Positions 1 through 7,219 of a stretch of DNA of 37,394 nt are shown piece after piece. Origin of the DNA: Lachnospiraceae bacterium (GTDB lineage: Bacteria; Bacillota; Clostridia; Lachnospirales; Lachnospiraceae); the NCBI GenBank assembly GCA_029052995.1, contig JAIDHZ010000058.1:1-37394 (forward strand), written 5' to 3'. The notes under the pieces are model-generated. The model was not told the origin of the DNA. It saw only the letters and a program-made list of their open reading frames with translations, and made no database searches. The stretch's first letter is position 1. Each line of letters begins with the position of its first letter. The translations under genes were made by a program, and so were the position numbers.

Positions 1-93
1 GGGTTAAGATTAGGCATGACTCTGAGCGTTGTGAACAAACGTAAAGCCAAAATCCTTGCAAAGCTAAGAAAAATAATGGAAAGCTGGTTTTAA
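1..93 (+). CDS. C-terminal end of a sigma-like/HTH regulator (partial)
   Basis: An open frame enters from the left edge and ends at TAA 91-93, giving the last 30 residues of a protein. The tail is rich in Lys and Arg (it contains VVNKRKAKILAKLRKIM) and resembles the last helix of sigma-70 region 4-like regulators carried by Gram-positive integrative elements. The next gene at 192 is of the same general type, and a strong terminator separates the two. The family call rests on a short tail and is tentative. Confidence 0.5.
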   Translation, partial: GLRLGMTLSVVNKRKAKILAKLRKIMESWF

Positions 94-100
94 GGCGTTC

Positions 101-142
101 AGCCCCCTTGTTTTTTCCTTTGGGAAAATGAGGGGGCTTTTT
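101..142 (+). terminator. Rho-independent terminator
   Basis: AGCCCCCT (101-108) pairs with AGGGGGCT (131-138). The stem continues inward through T/A and G/T pairs to a short loop near 118-121, and TTTT follows. It closes the partial gene at 1-93. Confidence 0.85.
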
Positions 143-191
143 AAGCCCTCTCAATCTTGGATTTACTTAAATCCCGATTGGAGGAAAAAGC

Positions 192-617
192 ATGGCATAC
201 AACCACGGACGAGAGGAGAGGAAATGGCGTATCTGGAAAGAAGCGGAAGAAAAAGTTCTGCGTGAGTACGGTGTTGATGAAGCGACCATTGAGCAAATCC
301 GCATAGACGACAGGGCAGATTTTAATTCCAACAGGCGGTTTTACCGTTGGTCAAGCGACTTTGGGGAGTACCTTGAGGGCATGGAGGACAGGGAGCGGCA
401 GACGGAGGTAAAGACCGTTGCTGATTTACTGGACGAGATTGAGAGTGAAAATCTGTACCTTGCATTAGTCACGGTGGACAGGCGTACTTTGCAAATCATT
501 CTGTTAAAAATGCAGGGCTATTCCACAAAGGAGATTGCCCAGCTTGTGCATTTAACGGCAGGGGCTATTTATGCAAGGTTAGACCATCTGCGGAAGAAGC
601 TGCGGAAAATTTTATAA
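192..617 (+). CDS. Sigma-70 region 4-like regulator of an integrative element
   Basis: A 141-residue, highly charged protein. Residues 105-141 form a helix-turn-helix of sigma region 4 type (QGYSTKEIAQLVHLTAGAIY followed by a basic helix). The N-terminus, MAYNHGREERKWRIWKEAEE, matches my memory of a conserved accessory gene of Firmicutes ICEs and conjugative transposons, annotated there as a sigma-70 family protein. The ribosome site is GGAGG at 180-184, about 8 bases before the ATG. In ICEs this gene usually lies near the excisionase and integrase, but neither follows here, so the element appears truncated. Its role in element gene expression is inferred from the family. Confidence 0.75.
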   Translation: MAYNHGREERKWRIWKEAEEKVLREYGVDEATIEQIRIDDRADFNSNRRFYRWSSDFGEYLEGMEDRERQTEVKTVADLLDEIESENLYLALVTVDRRTLQIILLKMQGYSTKEIAQLVHLTAGAIYARLDHLRKKLRKIL

Positions 618-648
618 CAATGCAGCTTTCTTTTCAGTGGGATGTTGG

Positions 649-671
649 GTGAGAGGTCAATGGCTTCTCAC
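649..671. other. Hairpin downstream of the ICE-type gene
   Basis: GTGAGAGG (649-656) can pair with CTTCTCAC (664-671) across a 7-base loop. There is no U-tract after it, so it is a weak terminator candidate. It could equally be a structural trace of the lost element end. Confidence 0.4.
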
Positions 672-710
672 TCATTCATTATATAGGGCATATCCCTTTA
701 TGTTCTCTAA

Positions 711-862
711 TGGAATTATACAGAAGAAATATTTATAGATGAACATTATTCAAAATATTTCGAAAACGTTGTGTTTACCATTTTAAGTGGAAAACGGAAA
801 GATAAGCTTGAGGCTTTTTCAGCGGCTTTTGGAAATAATTGTAAAGAGAAATCCAATATATA
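711..862 (+). pseudogene. Gene fragment, family not recognised
   Basis: A 50-codon frame opens after TAA 708-710 and has no start codon or ribosome site. It reads like real protein (EEIFIDEHYSKYFENVVFT, then ILSGKRKDKLEAFSAAFG) and ends at TAA 860-862. I read it as the 3' stump of a gene left behind by a deletion next to the ICE remnant. I do not recognise the family. Confidence 0.35.
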
Positions 863-863
863 A

Positions 864-1087
864 TACTGTTTCAAAAACATAAGGCAAATTCGACAATTTC
901 CTTCTAAAACCGCTTTATGCAGATTATTTTAATCAGTAGCTCTTGACTTCCTATCAAACCATTCCGGAATAGTATTCTCATATATTTAGGCTATCTCCTC
1001 ATTCTTTATCACCTTCATGATCTTCTCTCCCTCAACAGTTCCGATATGTGTGGGAATAAAAGATTCTGATTGAAATATGGAATGATT
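864..1087 (-). pseudogene. Decayed minus-strand coding remnant
   Basis: One minus-strand frame reads plausibly coding stretches interrupted by stops: SESFIPTHIGTVEGEKIMKV ending at 986-988, then IYENTIPEWFDRKSRATD, then NNLHKAVLEGNCRICLMF. There is no intact start. It may be gene debris. Composition alone cannot exclude chance, and no family was recognised. Confidence 0.25.
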
Positions 1088-1186
1088 TTTTTATTATTGA
1101 TTTTCTGTGAATTTTTTGTAATATTATGAAAAATTATGTGTCTTATAAATAGATACTTGAAATAGATGTAAGAAAGGGGGAGTGTG

Positions 1187-1741
1187 ATGGTGAACAAGCA
1201 TGAAAATGATATGGATATTATCTACAAAAAATATTATAAAGACGTGCTGTGCTTCGCCAGAGCACTATCCGGTAACAATGATATTGCACAGGAAATCACA
1301 CAGAACACTTTTTATAAGGCAATTCAGGCGGCATATAGATTTCGTGGAGACTGTGATATCCGTGTCTGGCTGTGCCAGATTGCAAAAAATGATTATTTGA
1401 ACTACATAAGGAAAGAAAAGCGTATGGTTTCCAATGACAGGATAGAGGATATGCTGTTGAATACTCCGGATTATGCAAAACCGGTACTTGATGATATAGA
1501 AGATGCGGAATCGGCAAGAGAAATCCGTCTGATTTTGGATAAAATGGAGGAACCATACAAAGAGGTTTTTATACTGAAGGTTTTGCATGAGATGCCATAT
1601 AGCAGGATTGCAGAAATTTATCATAAGACAGAAAACTGGGCAAGGGTAACTTATTACCGGGCAAAAATGAAAATATGTGATGCCTTAGAAGAGATGGATA
1701 AGACAGATGATAGGAAAAAGAGAAGAGGAGGACAGTTATGA
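1187..1741 (+). CDS. ECF-type RNA polymerase sigma factor
   Basis: A protein of 184 residues with the two-domain ECF layout. Region 2 spans about residues 8-75 (the NDIAQEITQNTFYKA and RVWLCQIAKNDYLNYIRKEK segments). Region 4 spans about 115-165 (MEEPYKEVFILKVLHEMPYS, then a recognition helix WARVTYYRAK). The frame is also open from GTG 1184, but AGGGGG at 1175-1180 is better spaced for ATG 1187. The stop overlaps the start of the anti-sigma gene (ATGA, 1738-1741), so the pair is translationally coupled. Known members direct a small regulon and their own operon after the partner releases them. The inducing signal is not visible here. Confidence 0.9.
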   Translation: MVNKHENDMDIIYKKYYKDVLCFARALSGNNDIAQEITQNTFYKAIQAAYRFRGDCDIRVWLCQIAKNDYLNYIRKEKRMVSNDRIEDMLLNTPDYAKPVLDDIEDAESAREIRLILDKMEEPYKEVFILKVLHEMPYSRIAEIYHKTENWARVTYYRAKMKICDALEEMDKTDDRKKRRGGQL

Positions 1742-2331
1742 AGGAAATGAATTGTAATATTGCCAATGATTTAATCCCGTTGTATGTAGATAATGTATTA
1801 AGCGAGGATAGTAAAGAACTGCTGGAAAATCATATATCCGATTGTGTACATTGTAAAGAAATTTTGGAAAGAATGCAGAGCCATATCGTAATTGCAGAGG
1901 ATAAAGATATTAAACCGTTTAAAAGAATCAGGAAAAAACTTCTGATAAGGATGATTATCATTGTTTTTTTACTGATTGTAATTGCCGCTGGCTATTTTGC
2001 GTGTCAATTAGCTGAGATACCGGTAAGTTATGTGGGCGATGATTTAATGAAGGATATGGAAGTTGTATGTATGGAGGATGGTATTTATTTAAGGCGTGAG
2101 AATTTGAGTGCGAGGGGAGATATTGTTATTGTAGATGACAGCGAAGGTGTTTTAAAATTTTATATTGGTGAAAATGTTCCGGACCATTTCAGGCTAGAAT
2201 GGTGGGAGAAAACCTGCTATACCATGCTTGCTGAGAATGCCACCCATAGGGGAGAAAATGAGATAACGGAAGTGCATTACTGCGATAAGGATGGAAATAT
2301 TTTATATACATTATGGGAAAAAGGGGAATAA
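1738..2331 (+). CDS. Membrane anti-sigma factor with HC2-type zinc finger
   Basis: A 197-residue protein. The N-terminal zinc-binding motif is HISDCVHC (HxxxCxxC, about residues 31-38), preceded by Cys at residue 5, as in zf-HC2 anti-sigma factors. Residues about 66-90 (RMIIIVFLLIVIAAGYFAC) form one membrane helix. About 105 residues then lie outside the cell with no recognised domain. It overlaps the ECF sigma gene by 4 bases, which fits the usual sigma/anti-sigma pair in which the cytoplasmic zinc finger holds the sigma factor until an envelope signal arrives. The signal and ligand cannot be read from the sequence. Confidence 0.88.
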   Translation: MKEMNCNIANDLIPLYVDNVLSEDSKELLENHISDCVHCKEILERMQSHIVIAEDKDIKPFKRIRKKLLIRMIIIVFLLIVIAAGYFACQLAEIPVSYVGDDLMKDMEVVCMEDGIYLRRENLSARGDIVIVDDSEGVLKFYIGENVPDHFRLEWWEKTCYTMLAENATHRGENEITEVHYCDKDGNILYTLWEKGE

Positions 2332-2397
2332 TGTAACTAACTGTAAAGTAAAAGGAGAATTAATACAAAACCATATATATTTTGCTACAAAATAATG

Positions 2398-2438
2398 AAA
2401 AAATCCGCTTATGTCTTAATCAGACAGGCGGATTTTTT
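2398..2438. terminator. Bidirectional Rho-independent terminator
   Basis: AAAAAATCCGC at the left pairs with GCGGATTTTTT at the right, and an inner GTCT/AGAC stem lies around 2413-2425. A-tract and T-tract flanks let it end both the sigma operon (plus) and the MFS gene (minus), which converge on it. Confidence 0.9.
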
Positions 2439-2457
2439 GGTAGCTAGTTATATGATT

Positions 2458-3750
2458 TTATTTTTCTAATTTCCAGATGTGTTTATTCTGCCTGAAATAC
2501 AGGCATATTCCGATTCCTGAAAAGGCAATGACAAAGAATAAAAAGGCTGCACCGGAGCCTTTGCCATTTCCAAACATTTGTACCGGAATACTATTCTCGG
2601 ACTGTGTTGCCATAACCGGTTCAAATATCCGGTCCACTAAAAATCCACCCAAAAAATAACCAATCGGTATTGTGAAAAACTGCAATGAATTTCTTACAGA
2701 ATATACCCGGCCCTGCATTTGTTCCGGTACATGTAAACGCAAAATGGCATCCAGATTGGTACTCATGAGTGGTATAAAAATCCAGCCGAGAAAACCGCCG
2801 ATACACCAGACAAGTGGCGTTTTGCCAAATGCCAGCAGGAAGTTTTCCGTACTCATGGAAAACAGCAGGCAGTTGCAGATTACTCTGACCCGGCTTTTTG
2901 GTGTTTTCATAAAAGATGCCAGTATGCTTCCTACAAATGTGGTAATACCGATTACCGCATTGACCAGTCCCAGTACTTTTTCGCTTCCTCCATTTCTGGA
3001 AAGCATCATTGCCGGGAAGGCGGCATCATAAATGGATGCCACTAAATTGATTGCCGCCAGAAACAGAATCAGATTAAAAATCCCCTGTTCCTGCTTTAAG
3101 TAATGTATCCCACTTTTTACGGAAATCAGCAGCTTTTCCTTTGCTTCTGTACCGTTCTCGTTTTCAGGAATCCGGATTCCGAATGCCAGCGTACAAAATG
3201 CAATGCAGAAGGTAAACAGGTCAAAAGCAATCACTGCCCCCATGCCTGCTATTCCTAGAACTGCCGTAGCAATAATCGGTGTCATAATGGAATTAAGGGA
3301 GCTGGCAAAGTATCTAAGCCCGCCTACCCGCTGGTAGTATTTTTTCGGGAGTACTCTTGTGGTTGCTACCTCCGATGCCGGCTGCTGCACGGTATTCATC
3401 AGCCCATTTACCGCATTGATGACATAAAGATGCCATATCTGTAAGGTGTTGCTTCGTAATAAGAACAGCATAATAATAGTTGTCAGTGCAGCGACAGAGT
3501 CACATACCAGCATGGTAATTTTTTTATTCCATTTGTCACTGAGAGCTCCTGCGAAAATGCTGAGAAGCACATAAGGTGCATAGGAACTTACCATCAAAAG
3601 TGCGGTCATTAGGGCAGACCCTTTCTGAGTATAAGACCAGATAACTAGCGCATAGCTTGTTATAGCACTGCCAAGACCGGAAAATGACTGGGTAATCCAA
3701 AGCAGTAAAAATGTTTTTATTTGTTTTATTGTTTTTATATAATTTTTCAT
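2458..3750 (-). CDS. MFS efflux transporter (MFS_3/macrolide-efflux type)
   Basis: A 430-residue integral membrane protein with about 12 hydrophobic helices. The loop after helix 2 has the MFS motif A form GALSDKWNKK. The early segment LLLWITQSFSGLGSAITSYA and the motif NTVQQPASEVATTRVLP are typical of the enterobactin-exporter/Mef-like MFS_3 family of drug exporters. Substrates cannot be told from sequence, and macrolides or other ribosome-targeting drugs are only a guess. The ribosome site is AGGAG at 3759-3763 (minus). The leader upstream holds a 13-codon peptide ORF and competing stems, so expression is probably controlled by attenuation. The gene stands alone and shares a terminator with the convergent sigma operon. 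Confidence 0.88.
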   Translation of the reverse strand: MKNYIKTIKQIKTFLLLWITQSFSGLGSAITSYALVIWSYTQKGSALMTALLMVSSYAPYVLLSIFAGALSDKWNKKITMLVCDSVAALTTIIMLFLLRSNTLQIWHLYVINAVNGLMNTVQQPASEVATTRVLPKKYYQRVGGLRYFASSLNSIMTPIIATAVLGIAGMGAVIAFDLFTFCIAFCTLAFGIRIPENENGTEAKEKLLISVKSGIHYLKQEQGIFNLILFLAAINLVASIYDAAFPAMMLSRNGGSEKVLGLVNAVIGITTFVGSILASFMKTPKSRVRVICNCLLFSMSTENFLLAFGKTPLVWCIGGFLGWIFIPLMSTNLDAILRLHVPEQMQGRVYSVRNSLQFFTIPIGYFLGGFLVDRIFEPVMATQSENSIPVQMFGNGKGSGAAFLFFVIAFSGIGICLYFRQNKHIWKLEK

Positions 3751-3861
3751 AGACTTTGCTCCTTATCTTGTAGCCAAATAGATTTGAGTTATTGAAATTT
3801 GCAAAGTCTTAGAGCAGTTTCTCTACTCCATGCAATCCTGCTCTAGAAGACTTTGCATGGA
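3751..3861 (-). promoter_or_regulatory. Attenuator with competing hairpins upstream of the MFS pump
   Basis: Read on the minus strand, TGCAAAGTCTT plus AGAGCAG (3857-3838, with a 2-base bulge) pairs with CTGCTCTAAGACTTTGCA (3817-3800), an 18-bp stem. CTCCATGCAA in the first arm can instead pair with TTGCATGGAG in the loop (core 3861-3854 with 3834-3827). A third copy, GCAAAGTCT (3759-3751), overlaps the pump's ribosome site and touches its ATG, and it can pair with AGACTTTGC (3809-3801). The folds are mutually exclusive. The 13-codon leader ORF ends inside the first arm. This is the layout of leader-peptide translational attenuation in resistance genes. The direction of switching is inferred, not shown. 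Confidence 0.75.
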
Positions 3862-3884
3862 GCTGTTGCAATGCATAAAATCAT
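3843..3884 (-). CDS. Leader peptide MILCIATAPCKVF
   Basis: A 13-codon ORF with ATG at 3884-3882 and TAG at 3845-3843, preceded on its strand by an AGAGAG ribosome-site candidate. Its last codons form the 5' arm of the attenuator stem, so a ribosome paused on it would change the downstream fold. Length, position and overlap with the stem support a regulatory leader peptide rather than a functional product. Confidence 0.65.
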   Translation of the reverse strand: MILCIATAPCKVF

Positions 3885-3902
3885 GGTGTGTTGACTCTCT
3901 TA

Positions 3903-3931
3903 TAATTATTTTGTAATATCGGTTATTTCAA
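3903..3931 (-). promoter_or_regulatory. Promoter of the MFS leader
   Basis: On the minus strand there is TTGAAA (3931-3926), 17 bases, then TAATTA (3908-3903). The -35 is good and the -10 weaker. Transcription would start just before the leader ORF. Confidence 0.5.
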
Positions 3932-4127
3932 TTTTATCATAATAGTTAATGGCGGACAAGCTCATTCAGATAAAAGACAGGAATTGTATTTTATAGAATT
4001 ATGCTCTAAAATACAAGGTAGAGTTAAAAAGTGGGACGGCTCAGCTTATGATAATGATACAAAACAGTATGGAGCAGGAGATACATTACAAGAAGAATGG
4101 AAGAATACGTACCGGCAAATGAGATGA
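3906..4127 (+). pseudogene. Truncated gene of unknown family
   Basis: A frame without a usable start runs from after TAA 3903-3905 to TGA 4125-4127. From about 3948 it reads as genuine protein (GGQAHSDKRQELYFIELCSK, then IQGRVKKWDGSAYDNDTKQY). The upstream part doubles as the MFS promoter on the other strand. I take it as the 3' part of a gene whose 5' end was replaced. I do not recognise the family. Confidence 0.45.
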
Positions 4128-4131
4128 AAAA

Positions 4132-4253
4132 AATCACGGAATAGGACTTTCCAATGTGGAGGATGCAGTTATTCGAAATTGGGGGTTTTGGAGGATACAC
4201 AGCAAGAAAATCAGTTCCGATGTGTGGTAAAATTAAAAATAAATGACCGTTAG
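4132..4253 (+). pseudogene. Frameshifted C-terminus of a GHKL sensor kinase
   Basis: The first frame reads NHGIGLSNVEDAVIRN (4132 on), which is the G2-box and following helix of AgrC/GHKL-type histidine kinases. After one frame change near 4180 the neighbouring frame continues GVLEDTQQENQFRCVVKLKI to TAG 4251-4253, matching the last beta strands of that domain. The rest of the kinase is absent. It suggests that a peptide-sensing kinase once stood before the ABC operon at 5237-8008. Confidence 0.65.
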
Positions 4254-4262
4254 AGCACTTAA

Positions 4263-4311
4263 GTGTAAGTCTAATTTATTCTACGTACATAGAAGGGGAT
4301 TATACTTACAC
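4263..4311. other. Imperfect inverted repeat with inner stem
   Basis: GTGTAAGTCTAAT (4263-4275) and ATTATACTTACAC (4299-4311) match at 12 of 13 paired positions. An inner TTCTA/TAGAA stem sits between them. There is no U-tract. It may be a structured leader for the gene at 4437, or the relic ends of a small insertion. Confidence 0.45.
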
Positions 4312-4436
4312 CAAAAGTCACATTTCTTGTATTTATGCAGCTTATAACGCTATATACAATATTGTAAGAAGAATTCCATTGCGGAACTATAGTTTAATGA
4401 TTGTTGCATAGGTAATTGGAAATTTAAGGAGAGAAT

Positions 4437-4652
4437 ATGAAAGAAAAGATAAAAACTATTAGATTGATGATTGCAGGTTTGCAAATAATTTTAGGTATTA
4501 TAACAGTTATTATTGGTATATTGGTATTTAGGGGAATTGTTGATTTGGCTGTTGCGATTTTATGTTTGCTAATGTGTGTAATTTTAACAGCATTAAATCT
4601 ACTGATAACAGTAATTCAGTTGCGGAAAGATAGATGGGAAAAAGGTGAGTAA
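4437..4652 (+). CDS. Small two-helix membrane protein
   Basis: 71 residues with a basic N-terminus and two hydrophobic helices (about residues 9-32 and 35-60) and a charged end (RKDRWEKGE). The ribosome site AAGGAGAG lies at 4427-4434, close before the ATG. I do not recognise a family. It precedes the ABC operon on the same strand, and small membrane proteins often accompany bacteriocin-type transporters, but a link is only positional. Confidence 0.6.
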   Translation: MKEKIKTIRLMIAGLQIILGIITVIIGILVFRGIVDLAVAILCLLMCVILTALNLLITVIQLRKDRWEKGE

Positions 4653-4751
4653 AATTTATTTGTTTGAAGTCAGGCAGTTAATTTATATACGACAAGAAAT
4701 AGTCCTATTGTTTACAATTCTGTACTTTACTTCTATTCAGAAGATGAGACA

Positions 4752-5171
4752 ATGGAATATGCCAATCAATCTAAGGATGCAATAAGGCTAAAAAACGGCG
4801 AGGGTCTTTTGGATAATATTGGAAAAAAGGAAATATTGTATGACATAAAAGATAATGATAAGTCAATATTCGTGTCAAATAATAATCTGCTTTGCAATTA
4901 TATGAGTCAGAGCAAAATTGAAGATGAGGAAAGAATTGAAAAAATCTTAGAAAAATATGATGATTTTTTGAAAAAATATTTTAATAATAGAGCATTTGAG
5001 GTAGGAGATTTTTATGATACGGGGATGCCGGAAATATTGATTGGAATCATACTGGAAAAAGATGGAAGTTATTATTATGGAAATTTAGATAACAAGACTT
5101 CAGAAGAATTAGTCAAAGAAAATTCCACCGGAGGTCGACGGATAAAATATGTAGTTATTGAGATTGTATAG
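4752..5171 (+). CDS. Hypothetical protein, possibly 5'-truncated
   Basis: 139 residues from ATG 4752, acidic and soluble, with a repeated D/E/K-rich middle (EDEERIEKILEKYDDFLKKY). No family was recognised. ATG 4752 has no clear ribosome site. The same frame stays open back to TGA 4665-4667 and reads protein-like (NLYTTRNSPIVYNSVLYFYS), so the natural N-terminus is probably missing. It lies between the small membrane gene and the ABC operon. Confidence 0.5.
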   Translation: MEYANQSKDAIRLKNGEGLLDNIGKKEILYDIKDNDKSIFVSNNNLLCNYMSQSKIEDEERIEKILEKYDDFLKKYFNNRAFEVGDFYDTGMPEILIGIILEKDGSYYYGNLDNKTSEELVKENSTGGRRIKYVVIEIV

Positions 5172-5184
5172 AATAAATCAGTTC

Positions 5185-5210
5185 TTGACATTAGTCTATT
5201 TTATATAGTA
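5185..5210 (+). promoter_or_regulatory. Promoter candidate before the ABC operon
   Basis: A perfect TTGACA (5185-5190) is followed by TATAGT (5204-5209). The 13-base spacer is short, and alternative -10 boxes are poorer. A start near 5215 would leave TTG 5216 without a leader, which argues against that codon as the start of the next gene. Confidence 0.45.
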
Positions 5211-5236
5211 AAAATTTGGTAAATGGAGGGGATACT

Positions 5237-6334
5237 ATCGTCAAATATGAAATCTATAAGATTTTCCGAAATAAAATTGTATACGTACCCATCGTTTTAG
5301 TTGTCATAGTAGTATTATATGCTATGCTTGCAAATGGAGAATTTGGATATGATAATTGCGATGTAATGATTGCATATTCCGAAATTGATGGGGAATTGGT
5401 AAATGGGGAACGGGGGTATTTACATAATAAAGAAATAGCGGATTATTATAAAGGCATTGTGGACGAGCATTATTTAGCTAAGATGCAGGAAGCGTATAAG
5501 GCATCATCATATGCAAGTATGGAGGACGGCATTAGATTTTATAATAGTACATTTCGTTTTTTTCAGGAAATATTTTATATCCAGGAGGAATCGTACCTGA
5601 CAAAAAATGATGTCTGGGGAAACAATACCATTATATATGGATTTACAGGAGACTGGGATGCGTATGGGAATGTTTTAGAAAAGTTCTTTCAGGCATTTTC
5701 CTTTTTTATTATAATTTTCGCAGTTCAGTTATTTACACATGAAAAAGAATGCGGAATGACAGAAATTCTTGGAACGGCAAAGTATGGAGGCAATCTGTTG
5801 CTTCGTTATAAAAGCATGGCGGCATTTTGTGTGATGAATATACTGATGTTTTTGATTTTGGTGTTTATTAGCCTTGTTCATTTTGGTCAGTATGGTTTTA
5901 TAAATGCGGATGTCAGCATCCAGTGCAGTACAGAAAAAGCAATGGCGGGGGCCGTTATTGCCTGTAACATGGGGCAGCTGACAGCATGGAAAATTGTTTT
6001 TGGGATACTTGGGTGCAATGTACTTTTATGCGTGACCATTTTAATATCTGTATTGAGTGAATCGTCTGTCACGGCATTGGCTGTTGCAGTGTGCTCCACT
6101 TGGATATGCAGTTACAGCATTGTACATAATCTGGTGAGAAGTCCGGTCATAGATGTTTTGCTGGCAGTAATACCGATTAATGCATTTTCTATGGAATCCC
6201 TTGTGAATGCAGTGACAACACAGGCGCAGATAGGCATGGTATCAATATTTGTAATTGTTTTTGCGGGACTGATAACATTAATATTAAAAAATATTTGGAG
6301 CAGAAAATTCTTTTACAGGGGAGGAATGAGATGA
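5237..6334 (+). CDS. ABC-2 type permease subunit
   Basis: About 365 residues. One membrane helix near the N-terminus (VPIVLVVIVVLYAML), a long outside loop of about 110 residues, then roughly five helices in the C-terminal half, as in ABC-2 permeases. The start is uncertain. The frame opens at TTG 5216, which lacks a ribosome site. A good site, GGAGGGG (5225-5231), is correctly spaced for ATC 5237, giving (M)VKYEIYKIFRNK. So the ATG may have mutated to ATC, or ATC may be used weakly. The stop overlaps the ATPase start (ATGA 6331-6334). Together with the ATPase and the permease at 7220 it forms a heteromeric transporter with unknown substrate. Confidence 0.8.
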   Translation: MVKYEIYKIFRNKIVYVPIVLVVIVVLYAMLANGEFGYDNCDVMIAYSEIDGELVNGERGYLHNKEIADYYKGIVDEHYLAKMQEAYKASSYASMEDGIRFYNSTFRFFQEIFYIQEESYLTKNDVWGNNTIIYGFTGDWDAYGNVLEKFFQAFSFFIIIFAVQLFTHEKECGMTEILGTAKYGGNLLLRYKSMAAFCVMNILMFLILVFISLVHFGQYGFINADVSIQCSTEKAMAGAVIACNMGQLTAWKIVFGILGCNVLLCVTILISVLSESSVTALAVAVCSTWICSYSIVHNLVRSPVIDVLLAVIPINAFSMESLVNAVTTQAQIGMVSIFVIVFAGLITLILKNIWSRKFFYRGGMR

Positions 6335-7197
6335 AATTAGAACTAAAAAATGTTACAAAAGAATTCACAGGCAAGACTGTTTTGAATGGTATTGACGCTG
6401 TATTAACAAATGGAGTCTATGGTCTGCTTGGACCGAACGGTGCCGGAAAATCAACCTTAATCCGTGCAATCTGTAATCTGGACAGCCCTACACAGGGAGC
6501 GGTATTTTATGATGGAGAGCATATTGATAAATTGGGAGCGCAGTATCGTGAAATATTGGGATATGTTCCACAGAAAATAGGATACTATCCTGATTTTACA
6601 GCAGTAGAGTTTTTGAAGTATATGTCAATTTTAAAGGGGATTCCCAAAAGGTATCAGGAGGAGAGGATTAGGGAAGTATTGGAGCTCGTTAATCTGACAG
6701 ATACGGGGAATAAGAAAATGAAGCATTTTTCGGGTGGCATGAAGCAGCGGATTGGAATTGCCCAGGCAATATTAAATCATCCTGAAATCTTGATTCTGGA
6801 TGAACCTACGGTTGGGCTTGATCTAGAGGAACGCATGAAGTTTAAGCAGTTTATCAGTGAGTATTCTGCTGACAGAATCATTATTTTTGCCACGCATATT
6901 GTTTCGGATATCGAGGATATCGGGAATGAAATTCTGATTTTAAAAGACGGAAAAATAAAGGTTCAGGCAGCACAGGAAAGGCTTCTGACAACGCTTACGG
7001 GAGCAGTTTGGGAGTGTGAGTGTGGGAAAAAAGAAGCAGCAGAATTAAAGAAAAAGTATAAAGTTTCTAATACAAGGGTAAACGGAGAAAAGATAATAGT
7101 ACGGGTGATTTCAAAAGAGAAACCGGGAGAAAATGCTGTGCCGGCAGAAGGGAGCCTGCAGGATTTGTATCTGTTTCTTTTCAACCGGGAAACCTAA
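6331..7197 (+). CDS. ABC transporter ATP-binding protein
   Basis: 288 residues. Walker A GPNGAGKST (34-42), Q-loop Gln81, signature FSGGMKQR (133-140), Walker B ILILDEP (153-159) with Glu158, and H-loop His189 are all present, so the ATPase should work. The C-terminal 70 residues form an extension with no recognised domain. ATG 6331 is preferred over upstream in-frame starts because GGGGAGG at 6318-6324 fits it, and it overlaps the upstream stop. It powers the two flanking permeases. Confidence 0.92.
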   Translation: MKLELKNVTKEFTGKTVLNGIDAVLTNGVYGLLGPNGAGKSTLIRAICNLDSPTQGAVFYDGEHIDKLGAQYREILGYVPQKIGYYPDFTAVEFLKYMSILKGIPKRYQEERIREVLELVNLTDTGNKKMKHFSGGMKQRIGIAQAILNHPEILILDEPTVGLDLEERMKFKQFISEYSADRIIIFATHIVSDIEDIGNEILILKDGKIKVQAAQERLLTTLTGAVWECECGKKEAAELKKKYKVSNTRVNGEKIIVRVISKEKPGENAVPAEGSLQDLYLFLFNRET

Positions 7198-7219
7198 GAA
7201 AGTAGAAAAAGGAGTATGG

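Noticed and set aside
1015-1197. 60-codon minus-strand ORF upstream of the ECF sigma gene
   Set aside because: Low-complexity Ile/Phe/Asn composition from AT-rich DNA and no ribosome site.
4241-4251. AAATGACCGTT, identical to part of the operator at 32254
   Set aside because: It lies in the end of the kinase remnant's coding sequence, has no partner half-site, and is probably coincidence.
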